NCBI RefSeq assembly: GCF_014200435.1
Contig: NZ_JACHBR010000001.1
Span: 2,356,001 to 2,420,000, forward strand
Reading direction: 5' to 3'
From: Sphaerisporangium krabiense
Lineage (GTDB): Bacteria; Actinomycetota; Actinomycetes; Streptosporangiales; Streptosporangiaceae
DNA length: 64,000 nt
Position numbers and translations under genes: made by a program. Positions within the stretch are counted from its first letter, which is position 1; each line of letters opens with the position of its first letter. Positions 8,435-16,526 of the stretch are shown here, one piece after another. A model generated the notes under the pieces. It did not search any database and was not told where the DNA came from. It worked only from the letters and a program-made list of their open reading frames with translations.

Positions 8435-8740
8435 TCACGGTGTGCCCGTACGCAGCATGTTCGGCGGCGCCGGACGGATGAGGGACGGGTACGGAGGGAC
8501 GCCGGGCCCGCCGGACCGTTGCGGAGGCTGAAGGGGATGGGGGCACGACGGGGTGACCCCGAGGGCCAGGCCGAAACCGGCCGCCATGGCGAGGAGCAGG
8601 CCGGCCGCGTACGGGCCGCGAGAGACGAGGTGGGCCCGCAGCCACGCGCCCGTCGGCATGATCGGCAGGCTTCTCACGAAGTACGCGGGCGGCGGGATGT
8701 CGTCGGCAGGACCCAAGGCCGCCCCCTTCCCGATGATCAC
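8435..8740 (-). CDS. Possible small membrane protein, unrecognised
   Basis: This 101-aa frame starts at GTG. It has one plausible transmembrane segment (GPYAAGLLLAMAAGFGLALGV) followed by a Pro-rich tail. I find no family match, and the tail may be non-coding sequence read through. It lies upstream of the DUF5753 regulator on the same strand. It is the only candidate gene in the 780-bp gap 8246-9029. Confidence 0.3.
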   Translation of the reverse strand: MIIGKGAALGPADDIPPPAYFVRSLPIMPTGAWLRAHLVSRGPYAAGLLLAMAAGFGLALGVTPSCPHPLQPPQRSGGPGVPPYPSLIRPAPPNMLRTGTP

Positions 8741-9029
8741 CTGCCCGTCACGCTAATCAGCGGGCCGGGCACGCCCCCGGAAGCCGCGCGTGGGCAGGGC
8801 CGATCCCTGCCGAGCGTTGGCGTGCGGCGGTGCCGGACTTGAACCAACGGAGAACCGACCGGGCCGCCGGGTGTGGCCGCGGCGCGCCTTTCTTTCCCCG
8901 TTGAGTTCGCGTAGAAGTGGCTCTACCTGGCCATTCACCTGCGCCATGCATGATCGTTTCGCAACAGGGCAGTAGCAGCCGCAGTTCTGACCCGAAGCCG
9001 CGCACAAGGACGCAGATAAGGATCGGCCA

Positions 9030-9911
9030 ATGGACTTCCGGGACGATGTCGACCTAGACGCCTCCCAGGTCGAGAATCGTGGAGGCGGGGGCGGCCTCCG
9101 TGGCGGCGGACTCGCCATCGGCGGCGGCGCGGTGGGGGTCATCGCCCTGCTGGCCGCCCTGCTGTTCGGGGTCAACCCCGGCGACATCCTCGGAGGCGGC
9201 GGCGGTGACTCCACCAGCGGGCAGCCGGCCTCCGACCTCAGCTCCGAGTGCCGGAAGGGCTCCGACGCCGACCAGTCGGAGAACTGCCGGGTCGTCGGCG
9301 TGGTCAACAGCATCCAGGCGTACTGGAAGGACGCGTTCGACCAGGCGGGCAGGTCCTCCTACACCTCGGCCAGGACCGTCCTGTTCTCCCAGGCCGTCGG
9401 CACGGGATGCGGGCAGGCCACCTCGCAGGTCGGCCCGTTCTACTGCCCGGCCGACAAGCGGGTGTACCTGGACCTGACCTTCTTCGACGAGCTGCAGAGC
9501 AAGTTCGGCGCCAAGGGCGGGCCGTTCGCCCAGGCGTACGTCATCGCCCACGAGTACGGCCACCACGTGCAGGACCTGCTCGGGACCATGGAACGCGTCG
9601 GCGACGACCGTCAGGGCCCCGAGAGCGGCTCCGTACGCCTCGAGCTCCAGGCGGACTGCTACGCGGGCGTCTGGGCCAAGAACGCCGTGGACACCGGCTT
9701 CTACGAGAAGCCCTTCACCGACACCGACATCCAGGAGGCGCTGGACGCGGCGGCGGCCGTCGGCGACGACAGGATCCAGGAGAAGGCGCAGGGCCGGGTG
9801 AACCCCGAAGGCTTCACCCACGGCACGGCGGACCAGCGGATGAAGTGGTTCGGCACCGGCTACAAGTCGGGCGATCCTGGCGCGTGCGACACCTTCTCCG
9901 GCGGCATCTGA
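9030..9911 (+). CDS. Neutral zinc metallopeptidase (YpfJ/KPN_02809 family)
   Basis: The 293-aa protein has the zinc motif HEYGHH (H174, E175, H178) in VIAHEYGHHVQDLL. The family's downstream elements are LELQADCYAGVW, where the Glu is the likely third ligand, and a C-terminal THGTADQRMKWFGTGY. The N-terminus has the family's Gly-rich stretch and one transmembrane segment (GGAVGVIALLAALLFGV), with the catalytic domain presumably outside. The four Cys residues before the active site could form disulfides. The physiological substrate of this family is unknown. Confidence 0.92.
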   Translation: MDFRDDVDLDASQVENRGGGGGLRGGGLAIGGGAVGVIALLAALLFGVNPGDILGGGGGDSTSGQPASDLSSECRKGSDADQSENCRVVGVVNSIQAYWKDAFDQAGRSSYTSARTVLFSQAVGTGCGQATSQVGPFYCPADKRVYLDLTFFDELQSKFGAKGGPFAQAYVIAHEYGHHVQDLLGTMERVGDDRQGPESGSVRLELQADCYAGVWAKNAVDTGFYEKPFTDTDIQEALDAAAAVGDDRIQEKAQGRVNPEGFTHGTADQRMKWFGTGYKSGDPGACDTFSGGI

Positions 9912-9980
9912 GCGCTTTTCGCACCTCAACACAGGACACCGAAGCAGGCAGAGCATGAAAACTCTCTTAAACTCAATAGG

Positions 9981-10331
9981 GTGATCTTCAAGTCAGTCGG
10001 TGACAGACGTCCGTACCCGGAGCATGGCCTGTCCCATCGCGAATGGGCGCGCATCCCGCCCCGGCAGGTCAGGCTCGATTCCCTGATCACCACCAAGGCG
10101 GTGCTGGACCTGCACTCCCTGCTCGCCAAGGACTCCACGTTCTACGGTGACCTCTTCCCCCACGTCGTGCAGTGGCGCGGCGAGTACTACCTCGAAGACG
10201 GCCTGCACCGCGCGCTCCGCGCGGCGCTCCACCAGCGCTCGGTCCTCCACGCCCGCGTCCTGGAAGTGGACTCCCTCGCCGCCGCCGGCGAGGGCCTGCA
10301 GGGACGCGCGGCCGAACCACCGCTCTCTTAG
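9981..10331 (+). CDS. Small conserved actinobacterial protein, VapB/ParB-like family
   Basis: The 116-aa protein begins MIFKSVGDRRPYPEHGLSHR and includes LVTTK-like LITTKAVLDLHSLLAKDSTFYGD and LEDGLHRALRAALHQRSVLHARVLEV. This conserved core is often annotated as a VapB-family antitoxin, and it also resembles ParB/Srx-like folds. No PIN-domain toxin lies beside it, so a toxin-antitoxin role is doubtful. The protein probably acts in the cytoplasm. The residues after ARVLEV are not conserved to my knowledge. Confidence 0.72.
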   Translation: MIFKSVGDRRPYPEHGLSHREWARIPPRQVRLDSLITTKAVLDLHSLLAKDSTFYGDLFPHVVQWRGEYYLEDGLHRALRAALHQRSVLHARVLEVDSLAAAGEGLQGRAAEPPLS

Positions 10332-10446
10332 GTAAAACACTTCCCGTACCCGTCATCCGCCGCCGCCCGGCTTCCTAAGCTGCGACCGTCGCAGAGGCGA
10401 CACGGCCACTGGCCGCAGGGAACGCAGGCGTCGGGGCGGTTATCCA

Positions 10447-11244
10447 ATGCGAGATGTCACTCAGATCGTTGCCCAGCTCCGGGAAGAGCTCGCGGGAGAG
10501 CTGCGCGAACGGGTGCGGCGCCGTCTGCGCGAACAGCCCGCCGACTGGCTGGTGGACCAGCTGATGGCGTTGGTCCTGCCGCCGGAGGAGGTTTCCTACG
10601 CCATCCCCCGGCAGGTTCCCCGAGGCCCCGAGGCGGACGCGCACGCCGCCGTGCCTCTCCCCGAGGCGCACGGGTGCGCCCCCTGGAACGGGGAGCCTCT
10701 CGACCCCGTCACCTCTCCGGAGGCCGAGGGCGACCGTCCGGCGCGGATCCGCCGGCTCGGCCTGGACGCGACGTCCCTGCCCGGGTTCACCGCCCGCTAC
10801 CGGTCCCTGCGCCGCGAGGTCCTGGAGGCCGAGGGCTACCTGCTCGACCCGCCGCCCCGGGGCGGTGCGCTGATCGCTCCCGCGCACCGCTCGCCCGAGG
10901 CCGAGGCGCTGCTGCGCGAGGCCAAGGACGTCCTGCACGCGCTGCTCTTCTGCGGCCCGCAGGACGGCGTACGGCTCGACCGCGCCGCATGGGCCTCGCT
11001 CACGCTCGCCGTCCCGCCGTCCAAGGCGCACGCCGTGGCCGCGCTTCTCGGCCCGGAGGCGCGGGCCGAGGGATCCACGTTCCGCGTCGAGTTCGGCGAG
11101 CTCCCCGGCGAGCCGGCCCACCACGCGGACGAGACGGCCCCGGCCCGGCCCGGCGCCGCGGGCCTGGTGGCTCACGCCCTCGGCGCGGCCCTGTGCCTGA
11201 TCAACGACCTGGAGATCAACGAGCCCACCCTCTGCGGCCGATGA
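10447..11244 (+). CDS. Conserved hypothetical protein
   Basis: The 265-aa protein is soluble. It has a charged N-terminal helix (IVAQLREELAGELRERVRRR then WLVDQLMALVL), a long Pro/Glu-rich middle, and an ordered C-terminal part (RSPEAEALLREAKDVLHALLF...LTLAVPPSKAHAVAALLG). I do not recognise a domain. Third-codon GC is typical of the host, so the gene is probably resident, not recently acquired. The ATG at 10447 is the first good start. It may form a loose group with the two genes upstream. Confidence 0.65.
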   Translation: MRDVTQIVAQLREELAGELRERVRRRLREQPADWLVDQLMALVLPPEEVSYAIPRQVPRGPEADAHAAVPLPEAHGCAPWNGEPLDPVTSPEAEGDRPARIRRLGLDATSLPGFTARYRSLRREVLEAEGYLLDPPPRGGALIAPAHRSPEAEALLREAKDVLHALLFCGPQDGVRLDRAAWASLTLAVPPSKAHAVAALLGPEARAEGSTFRVEFGELPGEPAHHADETAPARPGAAGLVAHALGAALCLINDLEINEPTLCGR

Positions 11245-11416
11245 CCGGTCGACCCATCGCCGGGGCTGAGCAGCCCGGGCGGACGCTGACACGCCGCGAG
11301 CTTCCTTGGTTCGGTCACCGCGACCAGTGCCCGCGGACATGATCGAACTCATGCTCGCCCGCGAGTCGCGCGGGGTGGAATGATGCGGTCGCATACGGTG
11401 AGGATCATTATCGAAC

Positions 11417-11444
11417 AGGCCCGGTCGCCCCGGCGGCTGGGCCT
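11417..11444 (+). terminator. Candidate terminator after the gene at 10447-11244
   Basis: AGGCCC pairs with GGGCCT around an interrupted GC-rich inner stem. It lies between a + strand gene and a convergent - strand gene, so it may serve both. No other feature is visible in 11245-11482. Confidence 0.4.
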
Positions 11445-11482
11445 TCGTCATGCCAGGGCGCCACGCCCAGACTGGCGCTGCC

Positions 11483-12007
11483 CTAAGAGCCGCTCACCGC
11501 GGCACGCGCTTGACGGATGAACCACTCGACCACCTCGCGGTAACGGTGATGCGCCTGATCGAAGCGTGAGCGCGCCCCCTCCTGTCCCTGGGCGATCTCC
11601 CACAGCATCGAATTGCAGTCCGCTGCCGCCTGCGTGACAGCCTCCGACGCCTCGGCTACCGTTGCGGGCCCTTCGAGCAGAACCACCCGGGCACACCTGG
11701 CCAGCGGATCGAAGGCATCTCGCAGGCTGTTGCGTAACTCCTGGATCCTCACCGCCTGCTCCGCCGCATCCATCCCCTGGATGTACACGTCACCGAGCCT
11801 GTAGTACAGCTCACCGGCGATGTGGGCCTGTTCGATGAACTCCAGGTAGGCGGTACGGCGAGCCTGCCGAACGTCGCCGTGCTGCTGGGCTCGGGCGGAC
11901 GCTTCGGCCTGAATCCTCGCAGCGCGGGCGTTGCCCTGGCTGGCCACCCAGCCCGCTAGAACCGCAGTTCCTCCGGTCAAGAGCGCAACCCATATCGTGC
12001 TGTCCAC
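11483..12007 (-). CDS. Hypothetical membrane-anchored helical protein
   Basis: I chose GTG at 12007 because a GAGGAGG ribosome site lies five bases before it. The ATG at 12043 lacks one. The 174-aa product starts VDSTIWVALLTGGTAVLAGW, a single membrane anchor, followed by a mostly helical cytoplasmic region rich in Ala, Gln and Arg. Similar short proteins (an anchor plus an antiparallel helical bundle) are common in Streptomyces but have no assigned role. It lies 62 bp after a small - strand gene and probably shares its transcript. Confidence 0.65.
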   Translation of the reverse strand: MDSTIWVALLTGGTAVLAGWVASQGNARAARIQAEASARAQQHGDVRQARRTAYLEFIEQAHIAGELYYRLGDVYIQGMDAAEQAVRIQELRNSLRDAFDPLARCARVVLLEGPATVAEASEAVTQAAADCNSMLWEIAQGQEGARSRFDQAHHRYREVVEWFIRQARAAVSGS

Positions 12008-12069
12008 ATCGGCCTCCTCGGTTTCGGCTCCTGTGGACCTCATCTCCAGACCCGCGTCCTCGTCCTGGT

Positions 12070-12273
12070 CTACTCCCGGTCGTTCAGCACGCCGATCAGT
12101 GCGGACAGTTCACGCCCAGTGCTCTCATAGAGCGCGTTCAGCATGTCCTCGACGTCGCCGAGCTTTGTCGCGACCTGCAGCGTGGCCCACACCTGCGCCG
12201 CGGCGGTGTCGCCCTTCTGCAATGCCTTACGCGCCTCGGTCTCGTAGTCGGTCGATCGCGCGAACGGCTCCAT
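12070..12273 (-). CDS. Small hypothetical protein (67 aa)
   Basis: The ATG at 12273 has a strong GGAGGGG ribosome site. The product, starting MEPFARSTDYETEARKALQK, is acidic and helical (AAQVWATLQVATKLGDVEDM...LNALYESTGRELSALIGVL). I recognise no family. The next gene on this strand starts 62 bp downstream, so the two are probably an operon. Confidence 0.65.
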   Translation of the reverse strand: MEPFARSTDYETEARKALQKGDTAAAQVWATLQVATKLGDVEDMLNALYESTGRELSALIGVLNDRE

Positions 12274-12400
12274 CGCCCCTCCTCGCCTCGATGTGGACGG
12301 CGCCACCGTACGCACCAGGCAGGCCACACGACCACGGACAAACTGCTATCGCCCAGGTCATGGCCTCATCTCCTTGACCATCAACCCACCCCATGATCGT

Positions 12401-12433
12401 GGGCCCGGCGTCGTTCCCCCGAACGCCGGGCCC
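12401..12433 (-). terminator. Terminator after the frameshifted small gene
   Basis: GGGCCCGGCGT pairs with ACGCCGGGCCC over 11 bp around an 11-base loop. It lies 27 bp past the stop of the frameshifted gene at 12460-12686. Confidence 0.65.
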
Positions 12434-12459
12434 CACACATCAGTTTCTATCGGCCGGCC

Positions 12460-12686
12460 TCACACAATGAGGCGCGCCTTGCGGCGCTTGTGGCCGGTCT
12501 GCCGCTCCTCGCCGATGGCGCCTAGAGCCAGCACGAAAAGGCTCCAGGATGGCCAGTCCTCTCGGCCCCCGTGAAACTGCAGCGCCAGGCGCCCGACCTC
12601 ATCCTTATCCTTCCCGCGTCGAGTTCCCGGCGGATCTCCCTGATCGCGTCGAACATCTCGTCCGCCTGAGCTTTCGCCTTCGACAC
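12460..12686 (-). pseudogene. Small helical protein gene with a single-base frameshift
   Basis: GTG at 12686 follows the ribosome site GGAAGGAAG. Reading gives VSKAKAQADEMFDAIREIRR, then ELDAG. Restoring one base in the GGG run near 12613-12615 continues it as KDKDEVGRLALQFHGGREDW, then PSWSLFVLALGAIGEERQTG and a stop at 12460-12462. Without the correction the frame runs into unrelated sequence and ends at 12522. Codon bias is consistent across the join. The rebuilt 75-aa protein is unrecognised and could come from the phage-derived material nearby. Confidence 0.6.
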
Positions 12687-12848
12687 GAATACTTCCTTCC
12701 CCATGAGCCCCGGTCTGGGGCTCGGTTGGGAGTAGGAGAGCACAGCATGCCGCCCCCGGAACGGCCCGTGCATAGGCAAGCTCTCGCTGATATCGCGATG
12801 GTGCTCAGCTGAGGGCTGCGCGAAAGCTGGGCCGACGGCCGTGGCCCC

Positions 12849-12948
12849 CTCACGGTCGACGACGTCCCGTACGAGGCGTCCGCGGCGTCACCATCTACGC
12901 CGGCGTCAACAGCCTCCCGAGGTCACCCTCGACGTCATCGTCCGCTAG
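12849..12948 (+). pseudogene. Small decayed fragment, probably phage structural
   Basis: Three frames together read LTVDDVPYE, then GVTIYAGVNSLP, then EVTLDVIVR and stop. This resembles the end of small actinophage proteins of the type '...VTLDLIV'. It is about 100 bp with two frameshifts. A decayed phage portal gene on the same strand 0.8 kb further on makes phage origin plausible, but the match is short. Confidence 0.3.
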
Positions 12949-13649
12949 CTTGCCACCTTTCCTAGGATAAAGCCCAGCACGAGGAACAACGCGCCGCCAA
13001 TGATCTGCACCAACCAGTCATCCCGCGTTCTTCGCCAAAAGGATGGGCGATCAGAACGGTAGTAATTTCGAAGGGACACCCTAGGCCCTCTTCCTCGCGC
13101 CAAAAGAAACATGAGGCCCAATGAGACGGCCACCCACAAACCAAAGGGTGCGATAAGATAATTGATGCCGCCAGATGATATCTTATTCGTAATAATCCAT
13201 GTAGCACCCTGAGCGGCAGTGACGGCCGCGAGCCCCAGGGTGAATATCGTGTGTGCAGCCATGAGCCCGCGGTGATTTATGTTGATGCGACGCCTGGACG
13301 GCCTAGACACTACTGTGCGAATACGACTTAGAATGCCCTCACACAGCACGTCCGGTTCCACGAGTCTGACGTAGGAGGTCCAACGCGAAAGCTCGACCTC
13401 GATTCGCCGGGGATCACGGACCGCACTTCGGACATCATCAACGGCGACCACATATTGAAGGCTTTCAATCCTCTCAGGAAGTCCAGAAAAATCCTCACCC
13501 CTATCCGCCCGATAAGTGTTGTCACAAATAATTTCTAAATCGCCCAACTCGGCCAAGGCATTCGCGATATCTTCCATATCCTCACGGAAGAGTCGCAGAT
13601 TACCCAGTTTGTGAATCTCGATTCGCGTACCAGTCCGTTGCACCGCCAT
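12945..13649 (-). CDS. Hypothetical membrane protein (234 aa)
   Basis: The N-terminal half is soluble (ALAELGDLEIICDNTYRADR, then VELSRWTSYVRLVEPDVLCE). Three hydrophobic segments follow: AAHTIFTLGLAAVTAAQGA, YLIAPFGLWVAVSLGLMFLL and LVQIIGGALFLVLGFILGKV. AT content is well above the surroundings, which suggests recent acquisition. I do not recognise the family. The layout, with a cytoplasmic sensor-like domain ahead of a C-terminal membrane bundle, resembles some defence or toxin effectors, but no motif supports such a role. Confidence 0.6.
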   Translation of the reverse strand: MAVQRTGTRIEIHKLGNLRLFREDMEDIANALAELGDLEIICDNTYRADRGEDFSGLPERIESLQYVVAVDDVRSAVRDPRRIEVELSRWTSYVRLVEPDVLCEGILSRIRTVVSRPSRRRININHRGLMAAHTIFTLGLAAVTAAQGATWIITNKISSGGINYLIAPFGLWVAVSLGLMFLLARGRGPRVSLRNYYRSDRPSFWRRTRDDWLVQIIGGALFLVLGFILGKVAS

Positions 13650-13721
13650 GTGCAGATCGTGCCGCCTGGGCCGCCCTTAAGGTGCTACAACAACCCAATT
13701 GTGACCTGGGTGGATGACGTT

Positions 13722-14273
13722 ATGCCGCTGCCGAGCGGCGGAAACGCCTCATGGCCGCCTCCCACCCCCACCACCGTCCATACCAAACTATCCAAATGAA
13801 GCGCCTGGTATCCGGTGAACCCGACGCACTCGCCGCCGTGTACGGCGGCCAGCAGGCCCAGGAAACCACCGGCTTCTTCGCCTTCGAAACCGGCGGCTGG
13901 AAGGCCGCCGTCCGCCGCGGCCTTGAACGATGGTTGGGGGACCCGCCCCAGCGGACAACAGCCCCGCATCAAGCTCCACGTCCCCTCGCCTCTGACATCT
14001 GCGTCACCTCAGCGAACCTCCTGTTCGGCGAGATGGTCACCATCACCTACACCGACAAAGCGACTGCAGACCCGCCTGGAGGAACTCGTCGAGGAGACCG
14101 GCCTCCACGCGACGCTACTGGAGGCCGCCGAGCTGGACGCCGCACTCGGCGGGGTCTGTCTGCGCGTGTACCGGGACGCGAAGGTCGCCCCGTACCCGTG
14201 GCTGGCGCTGGTGCACGCCGACTCAGCGCTGCCCGAATGGTGGTACGGCCAGATGACCACCGTCACCTTCTAG
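13722..14273 (+). pseudogene. Phage portal protein remnant
   Basis: Fragments in several frames align end to end with the N-terminal third of actinophage portal proteins: MPLPSGGNASWPPP, then RLVSGEPDALAAVYGGQQ, then PLASDICVTSANLLFGE, then RLEELVEETGLHATLLEAAE and LDAALGGVCLRVYRD. At 14271-14273 TAG replaces the Trp expected in F-W-EVVAGE, which continues in frame after the stop. It has at least two frameshifts and one nonsense codon, and the rest of the gene is lost. It is a relic of a tailed-phage structural module. No terminase or capsid gene is visible nearby. Confidence 0.72.
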
Positions 14274-14298
14274 GAGGTCGTCGCCGGCGAACGCCAAG

Positions 14299-14523
14299 GT
14301 GTGCCAGGTCGAAGCCGACCTCCCCGCCGCGAGCGACATCGTGGCCAGCGTCGCAGCCACCAGCGCTGAGCAGCACCAGGAACTGCTCGCCGCCCGCGCC
14401 GAGCGCGGAAGTCTCCTCGACAGGCTGTGCGCACCCCACCCGTTGTGGGACACCGCGGACAACAAGCTCGCCGCGTGCACGGCGCTTCAGAAGGCAGCGC
14501 GAGACGACTCGGTCCTGGCCTGA
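14299..14523 (+). CDS. Short open frame after the portal remnant, doubtful
   Basis: This 74-aa frame is helical and Ala-rich (SVAATSAEQHQELLAARAER, then LLDRLCAPHPLWDTADNKLA). It could be a real small gene or a recombined piece of phage DNA. No family is recognised and the ribosome site is unconvincing. Confidence 0.28.
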   Translation: MCQVEADLPAASDIVASVAATSAEQHQELLAARAERGSLLDRLCAPHPLWDTADNKLAACTALQKAARDDSVLA

Positions 14524-14577
14524 CTCTCATCCGCCGATCTCGTCATGCTTACGCTTGGGGCTAGGTAGAGTACGAGC

Positions 14578-14916
14578 ATGGGTACGACACCCCGGATGAC
14601 CCTGCCCACTCAGCTGGTGCTACGGGCATTACTCGAAGATCCATCACGCGAGATGTACGGCCTGGAACTGTGCGCCGCCGCCGGCCTCCCGAGCGGCACC
14701 ATTCATCCCATCCTTGCCCGCTTCGAAGGGCTGGGGTGGCTGGATTCGCGATGGGAGGAGGCGGATCCTCACGAGCAGGGTCGGCCACGTAGGCGGTACT
14801 ACAAACTGACTCCAAATGGTGCCGAGCGCGCACGTACTGCTCTTGATCGTTCTTCGGCGAAGGCTCCCAGAAATCCGCCGATCCTCCGCACAAGACATCT
14901 CGGCGGCGCCTCGTGA
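14578..14916 (+). CDS. PadR-family transcriptional regulator
   Basis: The 112-aa protein has a winged-helix fold with the PadR signature MYGLELCAAAGLPSGTIHPI then L, and the wing region EQGRPRRRYYKLTPNGAERA. It is of the short type lacking a long C-terminal dimer helix. Its stop overlaps the GTG start of the next gene by 4 bp, so the pair is translationally coupled. It most likely represses its own two-gene operon. Confidence 0.9.
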   Translation: MGTTPRMTLPTQLVLRALLEDPSREMYGLELCAAAGLPSGTIHPILARFEGLGWLDSRWEEADPHEQGRPRRRYYKLTPNGAERARTALDRSSAKAPRNPPILRTRHLGGAS

Positions 14917-15758
14917 ATGAGTATTGTACATCCACCCCTGCAGTGCGAGCCGCTAGCTCTCTAGGCATTGCAATGGCACACATGCACCCCTACATCGCCA
15001 GAGAACCATACAAGCCCCACGTAGAAGCGGTTCAGATTCTCGCCATCCTCGGAGAATGCCGGAACACGATAGGTGTACTCGAGGAGCTGCTACGCCAGCC
15101 CGAAGCTAACCATCAAAACATAAAGAGCGGCGTTTTAACACTTGTCAACATGCTCCACTCGCACCAGGACAAATCTTACGAACTTTTCCCCAATGATCAC
15201 ATGGCGTGCGCTGCGCTCACAAAGGCGACTATGGATTATAAACAATATGTCTTAAGTCTTCCCAACGCCCTCATGACCAGCACTCGGGCGGTGCCGAGGC
15301 CGCCGAGTATCCAGGTGCATGTCACTCCGAACGCCCAGCGGTTAGCGAACCTGACAGCAAGGATGCTGCCCGCTGCACACCGGGGCCGATATGTAGAGGA
15401 GCTGCAAGCGGAGCTATGGGACCTCGCCAGCGCAAGAGCGACCAAGTCTATGCAGCTGCTTTATGCGTTCCAGCAGTTGGGACGAGTGTGGCAGTTACGC
15501 CGTGAGTTGCTAGTCCCAGGGCGATGCAGGGGCGAAGTTCTACTCCGCTGGGCAAGTTGGGTACTCGAATCTGACGTCCGCACCTGGATACCACTGAGCG
15601 CCATAGTGATTCTAGCTCTGATCAACGTCGTGATCGAGCAAGGGTGGGGCTCGGCTTTCCTAGCGGCTCCCACAGCCTGGGTATTTCATAAAGGTGTGCA
15701 GCGGCTCCGCACCCGCTGGGGAATCCAGCCACCAGATAAAGACCGGGCACGGAAGTAA
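14913..15758 (+). CDS. Membrane-anchored partner of the PadR regulator, unknown function
   Basis: GTG at 14913 overlaps the PadR stop. The protein, about 281 aa, contains LARMLPAAHRGRYVEELQAE (read from LTARMLPAAHRGRYVEELQA) then LWDLA. This motif recurs in actinobacterial membrane proteins encoded beside short PadR regulators. One hydrophobic segment near the C-terminus (WIPLSAIVILALINVVIEQG) is followed by a basic tail. The N-terminal 170 residues are soluble and helical. Function is unknown. The PadR coupling suggests a membrane signal or stress sensor. Confidence 0.72.
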   Translation: MNEYCTSTPAVRAASSLGIAMAHMHPYIAREPYKPHVEAVQILAILGECRNTIGVLEELLRQPEANHQNIKSGVLTLVNMLHSHQDKSYELFPNDHMACAALTKATMDYKQYVLSLPNALMTSTRAVPRPPSIQVHVTPNAQRLANLTARMLPAAHRGRYVEELQAELWDLASARATKSMQLLYAFQQLGRVWQLRRELLVPGRCRGEVLLRWASWVLESDVRTWIPLSAIVILALINVVIEQGWGSAFLAAPTAWVFHKGVQRLRTRWGIQPPDKDRARK

Positions 15759-15849
15759 TTACCGTATTATGACGGAGTCACGCCCTATCAGTCGGAGTGC
15801 CCAGCTGATTGCACCATGCGACTGACGGCACCATCTCCCCGGTAACGGC

Positions 15850-16236
15850 TTATCCCCAGGGGGACAGTCTTAGCTCCGGCCGCCCTGCCTCACACAGGGC
15901 GGCATTCACTGCAGCCCGCAGCTTCGCATCCCGGCGCAGGTGAATGCGCACCGTTTCCGGCTTCTTGTTCAGTTTGGCGGCCGCCTTCGGGATGGAGAGG
16001 CCGATGGCTAGCAGGTAGGGCAGGTGCGGATGCCAGCTTGTGTCAGGCAGCGCCCCGCGCAGTCGCGGGCCGCGCAGTCGCATGGCCTCCGCGCGGAACT
16101 CGGGGTAGGCCTCGAAGTGCTGGTGCAGGCCGGCCTCGGCCTTGCCGAGCTTCCGGATGGCGACCCGGAAGCTCAGTCCCTCCCCCACCAGGCGGAGGAA
16201 CTCCGCGTGCCAGGAGGTGTCGCGGCGCTGGGGCAT
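15850..16236 (-). CDS. Operon protein E: duplicated helix-turn-helix-like protein
   Basis: The 128-aa protein is built from two related halves that both begin DTSWH: DTSWHAEFLRLVGEGLSFRV...KLGKAEAGLHQHFEAYPEF and DTSWHPHLPYLLAIGLSIPK...KLNKKPETVRIHLRRDAKL. Each half looks like a helix-turn-helix of the phage small-terminase or transposase type. The ATG shares one base with the stop of gene D (TGATG), so the two are coupled. It is the last gene of a five-gene operon. DNA binding is inferred from the fold pattern only. Confidence 0.65.
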   Translation of the reverse strand: MPQRRDTSWHAEFLRLVGEGLSFRVAIRKLGKAEAGLHQHFEAYPEFRAEAMRLRGPRLRGALPDTSWHPHLPYLLAIGLSIPKAAAKLNKKPETVRIHLRRDAKLRAAVNAALCEAGRPELRLSPWG

Positions 16237-16526
16237 CACACGGCCTTGCCCAAGAGGATCTTCTCCCATAGGTCGGCTATCTGGACGTACCGCATACGAG
16301 GGGTCTGCACCCTTTCTCCACCGGCGGTAGTCCGTTCGATGTAGCCCCGCCCGCCCGCCGTGACGAGGTAGTAGATCACCGGCTTGCACTCGCACGTCCA
16401 GCGCAGGACCCGACGGCGGTCCTCGGCGGCGGTGGCCGATTGCCAGGTGACGCGCTCGGCGTCGTCGTTCGGCTTGGGCACGTGCGGGCCGTGCCCGGCG
16501 CTGCCCTCGGTCGCGGTGAGCGTCAC
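16236..16526 (-). CDS. Operon protein D: hypothetical (96 aa)
   Basis: GTG at 16526 overlaps the stop of gene C by four bases (GTGA). The ordered core is RRRVLRWTCECKPVIYYLVT, then GGRGYIERTTAGGERVQTPR, then MRYVQIADLWEKILLGKAV. Its CxC pair could bind metal, perhaps with other residues. I recognise no family. Similar short genes occur in actinomycete integrative elements and plasmids near the replication and transfer control region. Confidence 0.6.
   Translation of the reverse strand: MTLTATEGSAGHGPHVPKPNDDAERVTWQSATAAEDRRRVLRWTCECKPVIYYLVTAGGRGYIERTTAGGERVQTPRMRYVQIADLWEKILLGKAV

Noticed and set aside
8824-8851. A tRNA 3'-end-like stretch on the minus strand (GGTTCAAGTCCGGCACCGCC)
   Set aside because: No anticodon arm or matching 5' acceptor is found upstream, so it is not a tRNA. 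At most it is a short attachment-site scar.
9981-10331. Type II toxin-antitoxin locus at the VapB-like gene
   Set aside because: No PIN-domain or other toxin gene is adjacent, so only the family resemblance is reported.
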